Of a stretch of DNA of 6,530 bases, positions 1 through 6,049 are shown piece after piece. Each line of letters opens with the position of its first letter. Positions within the stretch are counted from its first letter, which is position 1. The DNA is taken from assembly GCA_013140485.1 (NCBI GenBank), contig JABFSS010000094.1, positions 1-6,530 of the forward strand. Direction: 5' to 3'. The translations under genes were made by a program, and so were the position numbers. Source of the stretch: Candidatus Peribacteraceae bacterium. Lineage in GTDB: Bacteria; Patescibacteriota; Gracilibacteria; Peribacterales; Peribacteraceae. The notes under the pieces are model-generated. The model had not been told where the DNA came from and searched no databases. It saw only the letters and a list, made by a program, of their open reading frames with translations.

Positions 1-627
1 CCTCTGGGGAAGGAAAAAATCCTCGTCCTCAAGGGTGTCTCACTCCAGATTGACGCGGGGGAATTCGTCGCGATCATGGGCCCCTCGGGCTCGGGCAAGT
101 CGACGCTCATGAACATCATCGGGCTGCTCGATACCGTCAGCGGCGGTTCGTACCTTCTCGAGCAGCGCGAAGTCGGCAATCTCACCGAAAACGACCAGGC
201 GGATGTGCGCAGTAAGCGCATCGGGTTCGTGTTCCAGGCGTTCAACCTGTTGCCGCGCATGGATGCGCTGCGGCAGGTGATGCAGCCGCTGCTGTATCAA
301 GGGGTCCGCAGAGCTGATGCTGATAGGCGCGCGAGGCAAGCGCTCCACGCCGTCGGTCTCACCGAACGCATCAGCCATAATCCGAACGAACTCTCCGGCG
401 GGCAGCAGCAGCGCGTCGCCATCGCCCGGGCGCTCGTCACCGATCCCGCGATCATCCTCGCCGACGAACCGACCGGCGCGCTCGACACCCAGACGGGCAA
501 AGAAGTGATGGGTCTCCTCACCGATCTCAACCGCGACGGAAAAACCATCATCATGGTCACGCACGAACCGACTGTCGCAACATTTGCCCACCGTACCATT
601 CATATTCAAGACGGCCTCATTTTATGA
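1..627 (+). CDS. ABC transporter ATP-binding protein, MacB/LolD type (5' end cut off)
   Basis: This is the nucleotide-binding subunit of an ABC transporter that powers the permease encoded next to it. The frame is open from base 1, so about 20 N-terminal residues, including the start codon, lie outside the window; 208 codons are visible. Numbering residues from base 1, the Walker A motif GPSGSGKST is at 27-35, the Q-loop glutamine (VFQAFN) at 79, the signature LSGGQQQR at 131-138, Walker B IILADEP at 151-157, the D-loop GALD at 159-162 and the switch histidine (VTHE) at 188. All catalytic motifs are intact. The overall pattern is that of the MacB/LolD/FtsE branch, whose usual length is about 220-250 residues. 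The stop codon overlaps the permease start in an ATGA (624-627), so the two are translationally coupled. No membrane-fusion partner is visible, but it could lie upstream. The substrate cannot be read from the sequence. Confidence 0.95.
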   Translation, partial: PLGKEKILVLKGVSLQIDAGEFVAIMGPSGSGKSTLMNIIGLLDTVSGGSYLLEQREVGNLTENDQADVRSKRIGFVFQAFNLLPRMDALRQVMQPLLYQGVRRADADRRARQALHAVGLTERISHNPNELSGGQQQRVAIARALVTDPAIILADEPTGALDTQTGKEVMGLLTDLNRDGKTIIMVTHEPTVATFAHRTIHIQDGLIL

Positions 628-1853
628 ACATCCTCGAAAATATCCGCAACGCGCTCGGGGCGATCAACAGCAACAAGCTGCGGTCGGCCCTCACCATGCT
701 CGGGATCATCATCGGCGTCGCGTCCGTGGTGCTGATGATCGCCATCGGCCAGGGCGCACAGCGCGGCGTCACGTCCCGCATTCAGAACTTGGGCACCAAC
801 CTCCTCACGATCTCCCCCGGCAGCCCCACCCAGACGAACGTTCGCTTCGGCGGTGGGGGCGGGGGACAGGCGAGCACGGGGCTCAAAATGAGCGACGTGG
901 ACGCCATCCGGGAACATGTCGAGGGCTTGAGCGGCATCGCGCCGCAGTCGCAGAGCCGCTTGCAGGCGATCGCCGGAAACAAGAACGTCAACACGAGCAT
1001 CGTCGGGACCACGCCCGATTACGTCGTCGTGCGCAACGCGCCGGTCGCCTACGGCAGTTTCATCACTGACGAAAACGTCCGGCTGATGGACAAGGTCGCG
1101 GTCTTGGGATCGCTGACGCTCACAAATCTCCTCCCCGACGATCCGGATCCCATCGGCAAAGACATCCGCATCGGCAGTTCGATCTTTACGATCATCGGCG
1201 TGATGCAGAGCAAGGGCAGTCAAGGCGCGCAGAACCAGGACGACATGATCCTCATCCCGCTCACGACGATGCAGCAGCGTCTTACCGGGCAGATGACGGT
1301 GAGCACGATCAACGTCTCCGTCGCCGACCAGGAACAGATGACGCTCATCCAGAACCAGATCACCGCCGTGCTCCTCAACGAGCACCGCATCACCGACGTT
1401 GCCAAACAAGACTTCACGGTTCTCAACCAAGCCGACGCGGTCGAGACGCTTAATCAAGTCACGCAGATCTTCACGCTGCTCCTCGGCGGCATCGCGGCGA
1501 TCAGTTTGCTCGTCGGCGGCATCGGCGTGATGAACATCATGCTCGTGTCCGTCACCGAGCGGACGCGCGAGATCGGCATCCGCAAGGCCATCGGCGCAAA
1601 AAAACGCGACATCATGCTGCAGTTCCTCGTCGAGTCCACCGTTCTCAGCGTGCTCGGCGGCATCATCGGGCTGCTCATCAGCGTTCTCGGATCATGGCTC
1701 CTGAGCACGTACGCCGGCCTTGACGCTTCGATGACGCTCGCACCGGTCACGCTCGCGTTTGTCTTCTCCCTCGCCGTCGGCATCTTCTTCGGCATGCTGC
1801 CGGCGTATAAAGCCGCAAAATTACGACCAATAGAAGCCCTTCGATATGAATAG
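624..1853 (+). CDS. ABC transporter permease, MacB type (MacB_PCD + FtsX domains)
   Basis: This is the membrane subunit paired with the upstream ATPase. The 409-residue length is normal for MacB-like permeases. One N-terminal membrane helix (about 22-44, after the typical NKLRSALTMLGIIIGV start) is followed by a large extracytoplasmic domain (about 45-280). That domain has a glycine-rich segment at 76-81 and a VLGSLTLTNL stretch at 160-169. The C-terminal FtsX domain has three helices at about 283-308, 334-361 and 373-395. The conserved cytoplasmic coupling segment ERTREIGIRKAIGAKKRDI is at 312-330, and the family-typical ending PAYKAAKLRPIEALRYE at 393-409. MacB-type proteins form dimers that act as mechanotransmitters, exporting peptides, antibiotics or lipoproteins, often with a MacA-like adaptor and an outer-membrane channel. 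The start is set by the ATGA overlap. The gene is convergent with the minus-strand operon ending at 1927. The substrate is unknown. Confidence 0.95.
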   Translation: MNILENIRNALGAINSNKLRSALTMLGIIIGVASVVLMIAIGQGAQRGVTSRIQNLGTNLLTISPGSPTQTNVRFGGGGGGQASTGLKMSDVDAIREHVEGLSGIAPQSQSRLQAIAGNKNVNTSIVGTTPDYVVVRNAPVAYGSFITDENVRLMDKVAVLGSLTLTNLLPDDPDPIGKDIRIGSSIFTIIGVMQSKGSQGAQNQDDMILIPLTTMQQRLTGQMTVSTINVSVADQEQMTLIQNQITAVLLNEHRITDVAKQDFTVLNQADAVETLNQVTQIFTLLLGGIAAISLLVGGIGVMNIMLVSVTERTREIGIRKAIGAKKRDIMLQFLVESTVLSVLGGIIGLLISVLGSWLLSTYAGLDASMTLAPVTLAFVFSLAVGIFFGMLPAYKAAKLRPIEALRYE

Positions 1854-1865
1854 GCCGATTGCTTG

Positions 1866-1897
1866 CCCACCGTAGCTCCCGCAGGAGCGAAGGTGGG
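1866..1897. repeat. Intergenic hairpin, probable dispersed palindromic repeat
   Basis: A 32-nt imperfect palindrome lies between two convergent genes. CCCACC (1866-1871) pairs with GGTGGG (1892-1897), and GCTCC (1875-1879) with GGAGC (1884-1888). A symmetric 3x3 internal loop separates them (GTA 1872-1874 against GAA 1889-1891), and the apex is CGCA (1880-1883). In RNA from the plus strand the internal loop could form G-A, U-A and A-G pairs. From the minus strand the apex is c(UGCG)g, a member of the stable UNCG tetraloop class. No U-tract follows on either strand, so it is not a classic intrinsic terminator, though it may protect 3' ends or weakly terminate. The CGTAGC...GCGAAGG core resembles palindromes I recall as dispersed intergenic repeats in uncultivated bacterial genomes. 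Only one copy is in this window, so the repeat status is inference. Confidence 0.55.
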
Positions 1898-1904
1898 AGG
1901 CGTT

Positions 1905-1927
1905 GCGGTACGAATGAAGTTCGTCGC
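1905..1927. other. Small second hairpin overlapping the end of the TIM-barrel gene
   Basis: Just beyond the larger palindrome, GCG (1905-1907) can pair with CGC (1925-1927), and ACGAA (1910-1914) with TTCGT (1920-1924). The loop is 5 nt, with a two-base bulge at 1908-1909. The structure touches the stop codon of the minus-strand gene. It may stabilise the 3' end of that message or be part of the same intergenic repeat unit. It is short and could be chance. Confidence 0.25.
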
Positions 1928-2703
1928 TACGCTGTAAATCCCCCGGCAGCGGCACGCAGATACCGCGCAGTTTTTTCTGCATCGAGCAGATCTCCCGTAA
2001 AGAGCTTTCCTTCGGCATCCACGGAGAAATCATCGGAACCGATGGCCTCCTGAATTTCCTGTACGCGTACTTTCGCATTCGCGCCGTCGAGGCCTCCTGC
2101 AAAACCGATACCGATGTCCGGTACTTTCTGCCGCAGGGCTTTGTACGTCCGCATGACCTCCGGAATATCGAAGTCTTTCCCCGTGCCGCACGATGGATCG
2201 ATCAACGCGTACGACAATGTACCGGATTCGTGACGCCGGAGTTCCTGCGCGACTGCACCGGAGCCGCATGCGAGCAGTTCCGGCCGCACTTGGTAGAGGA
2301 GAGTCAGATCGGGAAACTTTGATCGCAGCAGCGTGACTTCCTCCACAGTCGGCGTTCCGTTCAGCTGGACCGCAAGGGGCAGATCCCGATCGGCGAGCGG
2401 TTGCAGAATGCTCATCAAGTCCTTCGCGAAGGAATCCTCGCAGTCGAACATCACATAATGAATGACGGGAAACGCGTCTGTCGCCGCAGTGATCAAAGAA
2501 ATCAGCGTATTGATATTCGTCACGTGCCGCGGAGAAGGCGGCGTGATTCCCTGCAGCATCGTCTTGTCCGCCAACATGCCGCACATCAAGACGTGCGATG
2601 TGATTCCGGTCGATCGGTAGGCATCCATCGCCGACCGGATCTGACCGGCGGTCGTGAAGCCCGTGACGCCGATGTACGGCCGATGTGTAGAAGTAGAGCT
2701 CAT
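1927..2703 (-). CDS. TrpF-like TIM-barrel protein (phosphoribosylanthranilate isomerase superfamily, function unknown)
   Basis: The 258-residue protein starts at the ATG (2701-2703) that overlaps the upstream stop codon as ATGA; the longer in-frame start at 2742 would run 40 nt into the upstream gene. No signal peptide or membrane segment is seen. Hydrophobic strands alternate with helices as in a (beta/alpha)8 barrel. Three segments resemble TrpF: IGVTGFT (11-17) in the place of the first strand VKICGIT, ALIDPSCGTGKDFD (166-179) in the place of the D...GGTGKxFD strand 6, and GFAGGLDGANA (200-210) followed by FSVDAEGK (226-233) for the phosphate-binding AGGLNPENV and VDVSSG strands 7-8. TrpF performs an Amadori rearrangement of an N-phosphoribosyl compound. 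By this alignment the catalytic aspartate is kept (D169), but the catalytic cysteine is Thr14, so tryptophan synthesis is unlikely and no other trp gene is near. Coupling to the cyclohydrolase-like gene suggests it acts on that enzyme's phosphoribosyl product (inference). Confidence 0.75.
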   Translation of the reverse strand: MSSTSTHRPYIGVTGFTTAGQIRSAMDAYRSTGITSHVLMCGMLADKTMLQGITPPSPRHVTNINTLISLITAATDAFPVIHYVMFDCEDSFAKDLMSILQPLADRDLPLAVQLNGTPTVEEVTLLRSKFPDLTLLYQVRPELLACGSGAVAQELRRHESGTLSYALIDPSCGTGKDFDIPEVMRTYKALRQKVPDIGIGFAGGLDGANAKVRVQEIQEAIGSDDFSVDAEGKLFTGDLLDAEKTARYLRAAAGGFTA

Positions 2704-3914
2704 GGCGTCAGTGACCGGCCGACGGTCGCGGAGAGTTCCCAATCGCTGGGGACGGCCTTCGTATGATACCCGTCGCTCTTCTTCGCCGTAATTTCGACCT
2801 GCGCGTCGGCGGGAATGAATTCCTCGGGAATTTCGAATCGATCGATCACTTCAATGCCCGCTTGCTGCAGCGCGTTGAACTTGTAATTGCTCATGGAACA
2901 TAAATGGTGGATTCGCGTCACCCCCAACCAGAGAAGGGGATCGGTGCTCAAGGAGTAGATGCGCATGTCCTTGATGCCGGCGACGTTCTCCGCGTGCGTG
3001 AAGTAGCGCTCCGCCGTATCGCCCTCGGGGTCGCGCTTGCGCGCGTTGTAGATGAGCAGCTTGAGCACGTCGCCCATCGCTCGTCCTTCGGTGCTGTGGT
3101 TGTAGATCAGGATGCCGATGCCGCCATTCTGCGCCGACTCGATGCACCGCAGCGCGGCGTACACGAAGTACGGACGGCACGTGCAGATGTCCGATCCCCA
3201 CGAGTCCGACGCATGGCATGCGTCGTGAATACGGACGGTGTGATGCACGTCCGGGTCGCCGACCTTCGTCGGATCCCCAAGAATGTACACGCTGGTCCCT
3301 GCGATGGGGGGCACGAACACGTCCAGATCCGGACGATCGATGAGATCTTTGTACTGGCCTGTTTCTTTGTACAGCGTCTCGCGCAGATGCTTCTCCTCGA
3401 CGCCGAGCCGTTTTGCGACGCCCGGCAGGTGCCAGACCTGGTCGATGTACGCCTTCGTCACGACGATCTTGCCCGCCCAAGTGAGGACCTTCCCGTCAGG
3501 CTTCAATGTTCCGTCGGCCATCGCCTGCTGTACTTCGGGAATCGTGAGCTGCGCCTGCGTCACGCCGATCGTCGGCTGGATGCGGTATCCCTTCTTCAGC
3601 AGATCGGCGAAGTCTTCGGTGACCGTGTGTCCGAACGGATCGAGGGACACGATGTCCTTCCACCGGTCGCTCCGTTCAAACATGAATGTCGGATGCGTGT
3701 TGTGCAGATTTGCCCGGTACGCCGGATTGAGTCCGCCCTCGGCGACTGCCACCGCGCGCTGGATCCCGTTCACGAATCCCCCGATGGCGTTGCGCGCGGG
3801 ATCATTGAAGAAGGGGATCACCGGCCCGCGCGCCTTCGCCGACGCCGCTCCCCACTGAAGGGGAATGGGCTTCGGGCCGGATATCTGTCGCGGCTTCCGG
3901 GGTGGCGTAGACAT
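2700..3914 (-). CDS. Two-domain GTP cyclohydrolase II-like protein, Urc1 (uracil catabolism) type
   Basis: The 404-residue protein has about 200 residues preceding a GTP cyclohydrolase II (RibA-like) domain. This matches the GTP_CH_N plus GTP_cyclohydro2 architecture of the Urc1 family rather than the roughly 200-residue riboflavin enzyme. In the C-terminal half, the three zinc cysteines C233, C244 and C246 keep RibA spacing (C-x10-C-x-C). EGR (276-278) in YNHSTEGRAMG matches the RibA QEGRNIG loop, and D316/R318 in IKDMRIY fit the catalytic Asp/Arg region. LGVTRIHHLCSMSNYKFNAL (329-348), just before QAGIEVIDR, corresponds to LLTNNPKK...AGI. Departures from RibA include HDACHASD for HSECLTGD and DICTCRP for LRCDCGF, pointing to a different substrate. 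Fungal Urc1 works in a uracil-degrading route through nucleotide and ribosylurea-like intermediates. It is first in an operon with the TrpF-like gene and divergent from the TrmB-UrtA regulator. No Urc4/DUF1688 or uracil phosphoribosyltransferase gene is in the window. The ATG at 3912-3914 lacks a clear Shine-Dalgarno sequence. Confidence 0.85.
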   Translation of the reverse strand: MSTPPRKPRQISGPKPIPLQWGAASAKARGPVIPFFNDPARNAIGGFVNGIQRAVAVAEGGLNPAYRANLHNTHPTFMFERSDRWKDIVSLDPFGHTVTEDFADLLKKGYRIQPTIGVTQAQLTIPEVQQAMADGTLKPDGKVLTWAGKIVVTKAYIDQVWHLPGVAKRLGVEEKHLRETLYKETGQYKDLIDRPDLDVFVPPIAGTSVYILGDPTKVGDPDVHHTVRIHDACHASDSWGSDICTCRPYFVYAALRCIESAQNGGIGILIYNHSTEGRAMGDVLKLLIYNARKRDPEGDTAERYFTHAENVAGIKDMRIYSLSTDPLLWLGVTRIHHLCSMSNYKFNALQQAGIEVIDRFEIPEEFIPADAQVEITAKKSDGYHTKAVPSDWELSATVGRSLTP

Positions 3915-3924
3915 GGTAAAAGAA

Positions 3925-3953
3925 ATTAGCGAATTAAATTGTCAATATGTCAA
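3925..3953 (-). promoter_or_regulatory. Possible second promoter P2 of the cyclohydrolase-like operon
   Basis: On the minus strand a perfect -35, TTGACA (3953-3948), is followed by 17 bases and GCTAAT (3930-3925, four of six matches to TATAAT). The start would be only a few bases before the ATG, giving a nearly leaderless message. The -35 shares one base with the -10 of P1. The TTGACA could equally be just one unit of the direct repeat, so this is weaker than P1. Confidence 0.35.
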
Positions 3954-3964
3954 TTATAGTCAAT
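3941..3964. promoter_or_regulatory. Triple GTCAAT direct repeat, candidate operator
   Basis: GTCAAT occurs at 3941-3946, 3949-3954 and 3959-3964 (steps of 8 and 10 bases), and a related GTCACT at 3977-3982. An inverted pair AATTG (3937-3941) and CAATT (3951-3955) spans the first two. On the minus strand these units cover the spacer, -10 and start region of promoter P1. The roughly helical spacing and position suggest a regulator binding site. The divergently encoded TrmB-type protein is the natural candidate, but nothing in the sequence proves this. Confidence 0.45.
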
Positions 3965-3981
3965 TTTTCTATCTATGTCAC
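3953..3981 (-). promoter_or_regulatory. Probable sigma70-type promoter P1 of the cyclohydrolase-like operon
   Basis: Reading the minus strand, GTGACA (3981-3976, five of six matches to TTGACA) is followed by exactly 17 bases and then a perfect TATAAT (3958-3953). Transcription would start near 3946, leaving a leader of about 32 nt before the ATG at 3914. It is the best promoter match in the divergent region. Direct ATTGAC repeats lie in its spacer and across its -10 and start site, which would suit repression or steric control. Confidence 0.7.
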
Positions 3982-3999
3982 TATTTACAAGGCAAATTG

Positions 4000-4008
4000 T
4001 GCTAAACT
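4000..4008 (+). promoter_or_regulatory. Candidate extended -10 promoter of the TrmB-UrtA regulator gene
   Basis: TGCTAAACT fits the extended -10 form TGnTATAAT, with four of six hexamer matches. It sits 21 nt before the ATG at 4030, implying a leader of about 15 nt, and no Shine-Dalgarno sequence is visible in it. A TTTACA at 3984-3989 resembles a -35 but is only 13 bases from the -10, too close for a standard pairing, so the promoter would rely on the extended -10. Confidence 0.4.
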
Positions 4009-4016
4009 GAATTAGC
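4001..4016. promoter_or_regulatory. Inverted repeat GCTAA-N6-TTAGC, candidate autoregulatory operator
   Basis: GCTAA (4001-4005) and TTAGC (4012-4016) form a perfect 5-bp inverted repeat with a 6-base centre. It covers the candidate -10 and start point of the regulator gene. AATTAGC at 4010-4016 is repeated at 3924-3930, close to the start of the divergent gene, so the same half-site stands near both start codons. A dimeric winged-helix regulator binding here could control its own gene. The arms are short and chance is possible. Confidence 0.35.
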
Positions 4017-4029
4017 AGCACTCCTTTCT

Positions 4030-5967
4030 ATGTCGATTGACCAGCTCCTCATCGAAATCGGACTTTCCGAGAAAGAGGCCCGGATGTACGTCACGCTCCT
4101 GCGGTTGGGCGCGCAGCCGACCAGCGTTCTTGCCCAGAAAGCGAAGATGAACCGCGGCACGGCGTACGTCATCCTGCATTCGCTGCTGGAGAAAACGCTT
4201 GCCACGAAGATGACCAAAGACGGCGTTCATTACTTCTCGCCGCTCGATCCCAAGCACTTGCTCAGTTTTATCGACAATAAGAAGAGGACCATGGAGAGCA
4301 ACCGACAGAAAGTGGAAACGATGATGGCAAATCTCAGCGCGATACAGAATCCGTCCGTAACGAAGCCGAAGATGCAGTTCTTCGACGGCGTCGACGGTGC
4401 ACGCGCTGTGTTGGAGAGCACGCTGAGCGCACAGGACAAGACATTGCGCGCCTACTTATCGCTCGCGAACGTCATTAAGTTCGTCGGAGCGGACGCATTC
4501 GAGGACTACACGGAGAAACGCATCGCCGCAGGCTATGCTCTGCACGAAATCCGTACGCGTGAAAAAGACAAAGAGGCGTTCGGGCTCGATCCGCGGAGCA
4601 TGCGGCACACGACGAGTCGGCGGGAACTGCGGGAAATCCGCCACGCCTCCGAGGACCTCGCGTTTCCGATGACGATGTTCATCTATGACGACAAGATCGC
4701 GATCATCTCCTCCGGCGAAGAGAATTTCGCCATGGTGATGGAGAGCAAGGAGCTTGCCGACATGCAGCACAAGCTCTTCGAGATTCTCTGGCGCTCTCTC
4801 GAGCGGAAGACGATCCGCGTCGGCGTCATCCACTCGCTTACCGGCACGATGGCGATCTCCGAGCGGCCGCTGGCGGACGCGGTTCTCATGGCCATCGACG
4901 AGATCAACGCGAATGGAGGACTCCTCGGCCGCAAGATAGAACCCACCGTCGTGGACGGCGCTTCGGATCCGGAGAAATTCGCGCAGGCTGCCGAGCAGCT
5001 CATCGCCGAAGAGGGCGTCACCTCCGTCTTCGGAGGATGGACGTCGGCCAGCCGCAAGACGATGAAGCCGGTGTTCGAGAAAAACAACCATCTGCTCTGG
5101 TATCCCCTCCAGTACGAGGGGCTGGAGCAGTCGCCGAATATCATCTATACCGGCGCGGCGCCGAACCAGCAGGCGATTCCCGCCGTCGATTACGCATGTG
5201 AGCATCTGGGGAAGACATTTTTTCTCGTGGGATCCGATTACGTGTTCCCGCGCAGCGCCAACGAGATCATGAAGGCGAGAATCGCCGAATTAAAAGGAAA
5301 GGTGGTTGGAGAGGAATACGAAATCCTCGGCGGAGACGACTTCGCGGATATCGTGCGGAAGATCCAGAAGGAAAAACCTCAGGTCATCCTCAATACCATC
5401 AACGGCGACAGCAACGTCGCATTCTTCCGGCAGCTGCGTAAAGCGGGCATCTCGTCAAAAGACGTGCATACCATGTCCCTGAGTATCACCGAGGAAGAAA
5501 TCAACAAAATGGACATCACGTTGGTCCTCGGTGACTATGCAGCGTGGAACTACTTCCAGAGCATCAACACGGATGCGAACAGGAAATTCGTCGGCAACTT
5601 CAAGGAAAAATACGGTGCACGCCGGGTGACGGGCGATCCCATCGAATCTGCGTACGTGAGCATGTACCTGTTCGCGGCGGCGGTGGAGAAAGCCGGGAGC
5701 ATCGACATCGCCGAAGTGCGCAAGGCGGCGAAAGGCCTGATCTTCCGCGCGCCGGAGGGGCTCATTCGCATCGATCCCGACAATCAACACCTCCACAAAA
5801 TCGCCCGCATCGGTCAGATCGGCGCAGACGGGCAGTTCACCGTGGTGTGGGAATCGAAGAATCCGCTGAAACCTGAACCGTATCCGAAATACAAATCACG
5901 GGAACAGTGGCACGCATTCTTGAAGGTGATGCAGAAGCGATGGAAGGGGCACTGGGAAAAACGATGA
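4030..5967 (+). CDS. TrmB-type transcriptional regulator fused to a UrtA/AmiC-like urea/amide-binding domain
   Basis: The 645-residue protein appears to be a one-component sensor-regulator. Residues 1-80 are a TrmB-type winged helix (IGLSEKEARMYVTLLRLG, then MNRGTAYVILHSLLEK at 40-55). Residues 83-105 look like a dimerising coiled coil, and 113-258 match the TrmB C-terminal regulatory region (MQFFDGVDGARAVLES; MTMFIYDDKIAIIS). From about 261 to 622 there is a full type I periplasmic-binding fold of the urea/short-chain amide family: IRVGVIHSLTGTMAISE (262-278), VFGGWTSASRK (333-343), QYEG (361-364), YTGAAPNQQAIPA (373-385), SDYVFPR (402-408), NTINGDSN (455-462), GDYAAWNYF (501-509) and DPIESAYV (536-543). 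INGDSN and AAWNYF recall UrtA more than AmiC. No signal peptide or membrane helix occurs, and the binding domain follows a DNA-binding domain, so it should act in the cytoplasm, as the amide sensor AmiC does. It probably controls the divergent operon and itself. The ligand (urea, ureido compound or amide) is inferred. Confidence 0.9.
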   Translation: MSIDQLLIEIGLSEKEARMYVTLLRLGAQPTSVLAQKAKMNRGTAYVILHSLLEKTLATKMTKDGVHYFSPLDPKHLLSFIDNKKRTMESNRQKVETMMANLSAIQNPSVTKPKMQFFDGVDGARAVLESTLSAQDKTLRAYLSLANVIKFVGADAFEDYTEKRIAAGYALHEIRTREKDKEAFGLDPRSMRHTTSRRELREIRHASEDLAFPMTMFIYDDKIAIISSGEENFAMVMESKELADMQHKLFEILWRSLERKTIRVGVIHSLTGTMAISERPLADAVLMAIDEINANGGLLGRKIEPTVVDGASDPEKFAQAAEQLIAEEGVTSVFGGWTSASRKTMKPVFEKNNHLLWYPLQYEGLEQSPNIIYTGAAPNQQAIPAVDYACEHLGKTFFLVGSDYVFPRSANEIMKARIAELKGKVVGEEYEILGGDDFADIVRKIQKEKPQVILNTINGDSNVAFFRQLRKAGISSKDVHTMSLSITEEEINKMDITLVLGDYAAWNYFQSINTDANRKFVGNFKEKYGARRVTGDPIESAYVSMYLFAAAVEKAGSIDIAEVRKAAKGLIFRAPEGLIRIDPDNQHLHKIARIGQIGADGQFTVVWESKNPLKPEPYPKYKSREQWHAFLKVMQKRWKGHWEKR

Positions 5968-6049
5968 ACACTCTCTTGAAGGGCTCTTAATCTTTCCTTA
6001 ACCTGCCCCTCTTTACAGTAACCACTCTGTGTTTCCTTCCCCATTCCCC

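Noticed and set aside
849..870. G-rich tract that could form a G-quadruplex in the permease gene
   Set aside because: It encodes the glycine-rich segment common in MacB-type extracytoplasmic domains; coding constraint explains it.
1854..1926. Rho-independent terminator between the convergent genes
   Set aside because: The hairpin is strong, but neither strand has the required run of U residues after the stem.
2704..2742. Longer N-terminus for the TIM-barrel gene, starting at 2742
   Set aside because: It would overlap the upstream gene by about 40 nt and adds 13 non-conserved residues. The ATGA overlap at 2700-2703 is the same coupling seen in the ABC transporter genes.
2700..3914. Plain riboflavin-pathway RibA
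   Set aside because: It is twice the usual length, has altered substrate motifs, and no other riboflavin gene is adjacent.
2904..3929. Long plus-strand open frame opposite the cyclohydrolase-like gene (similarly 606-1457 minus)
   Set aside because: These are antisense shadows of clear coding genes in GC-rich DNA. Their translations are arginine-rich and low in recognisable domains.
4810..5967. Reading the UrtA-like part as an ordinary urea transporter binding protein
   Set aside because: There is no separate start, signal peptide or lipobox. It is in frame with the TrmB part, and no transporter permease or ATPase genes follow.
6029..6049. GTG start at 6029 for the lipoprotein
   Set aside because: It puts seven residues before the lysine-rich start of a standard lipoprotein signal peptide; ATG at 6050 gives the expected MKK...LAAC layout.
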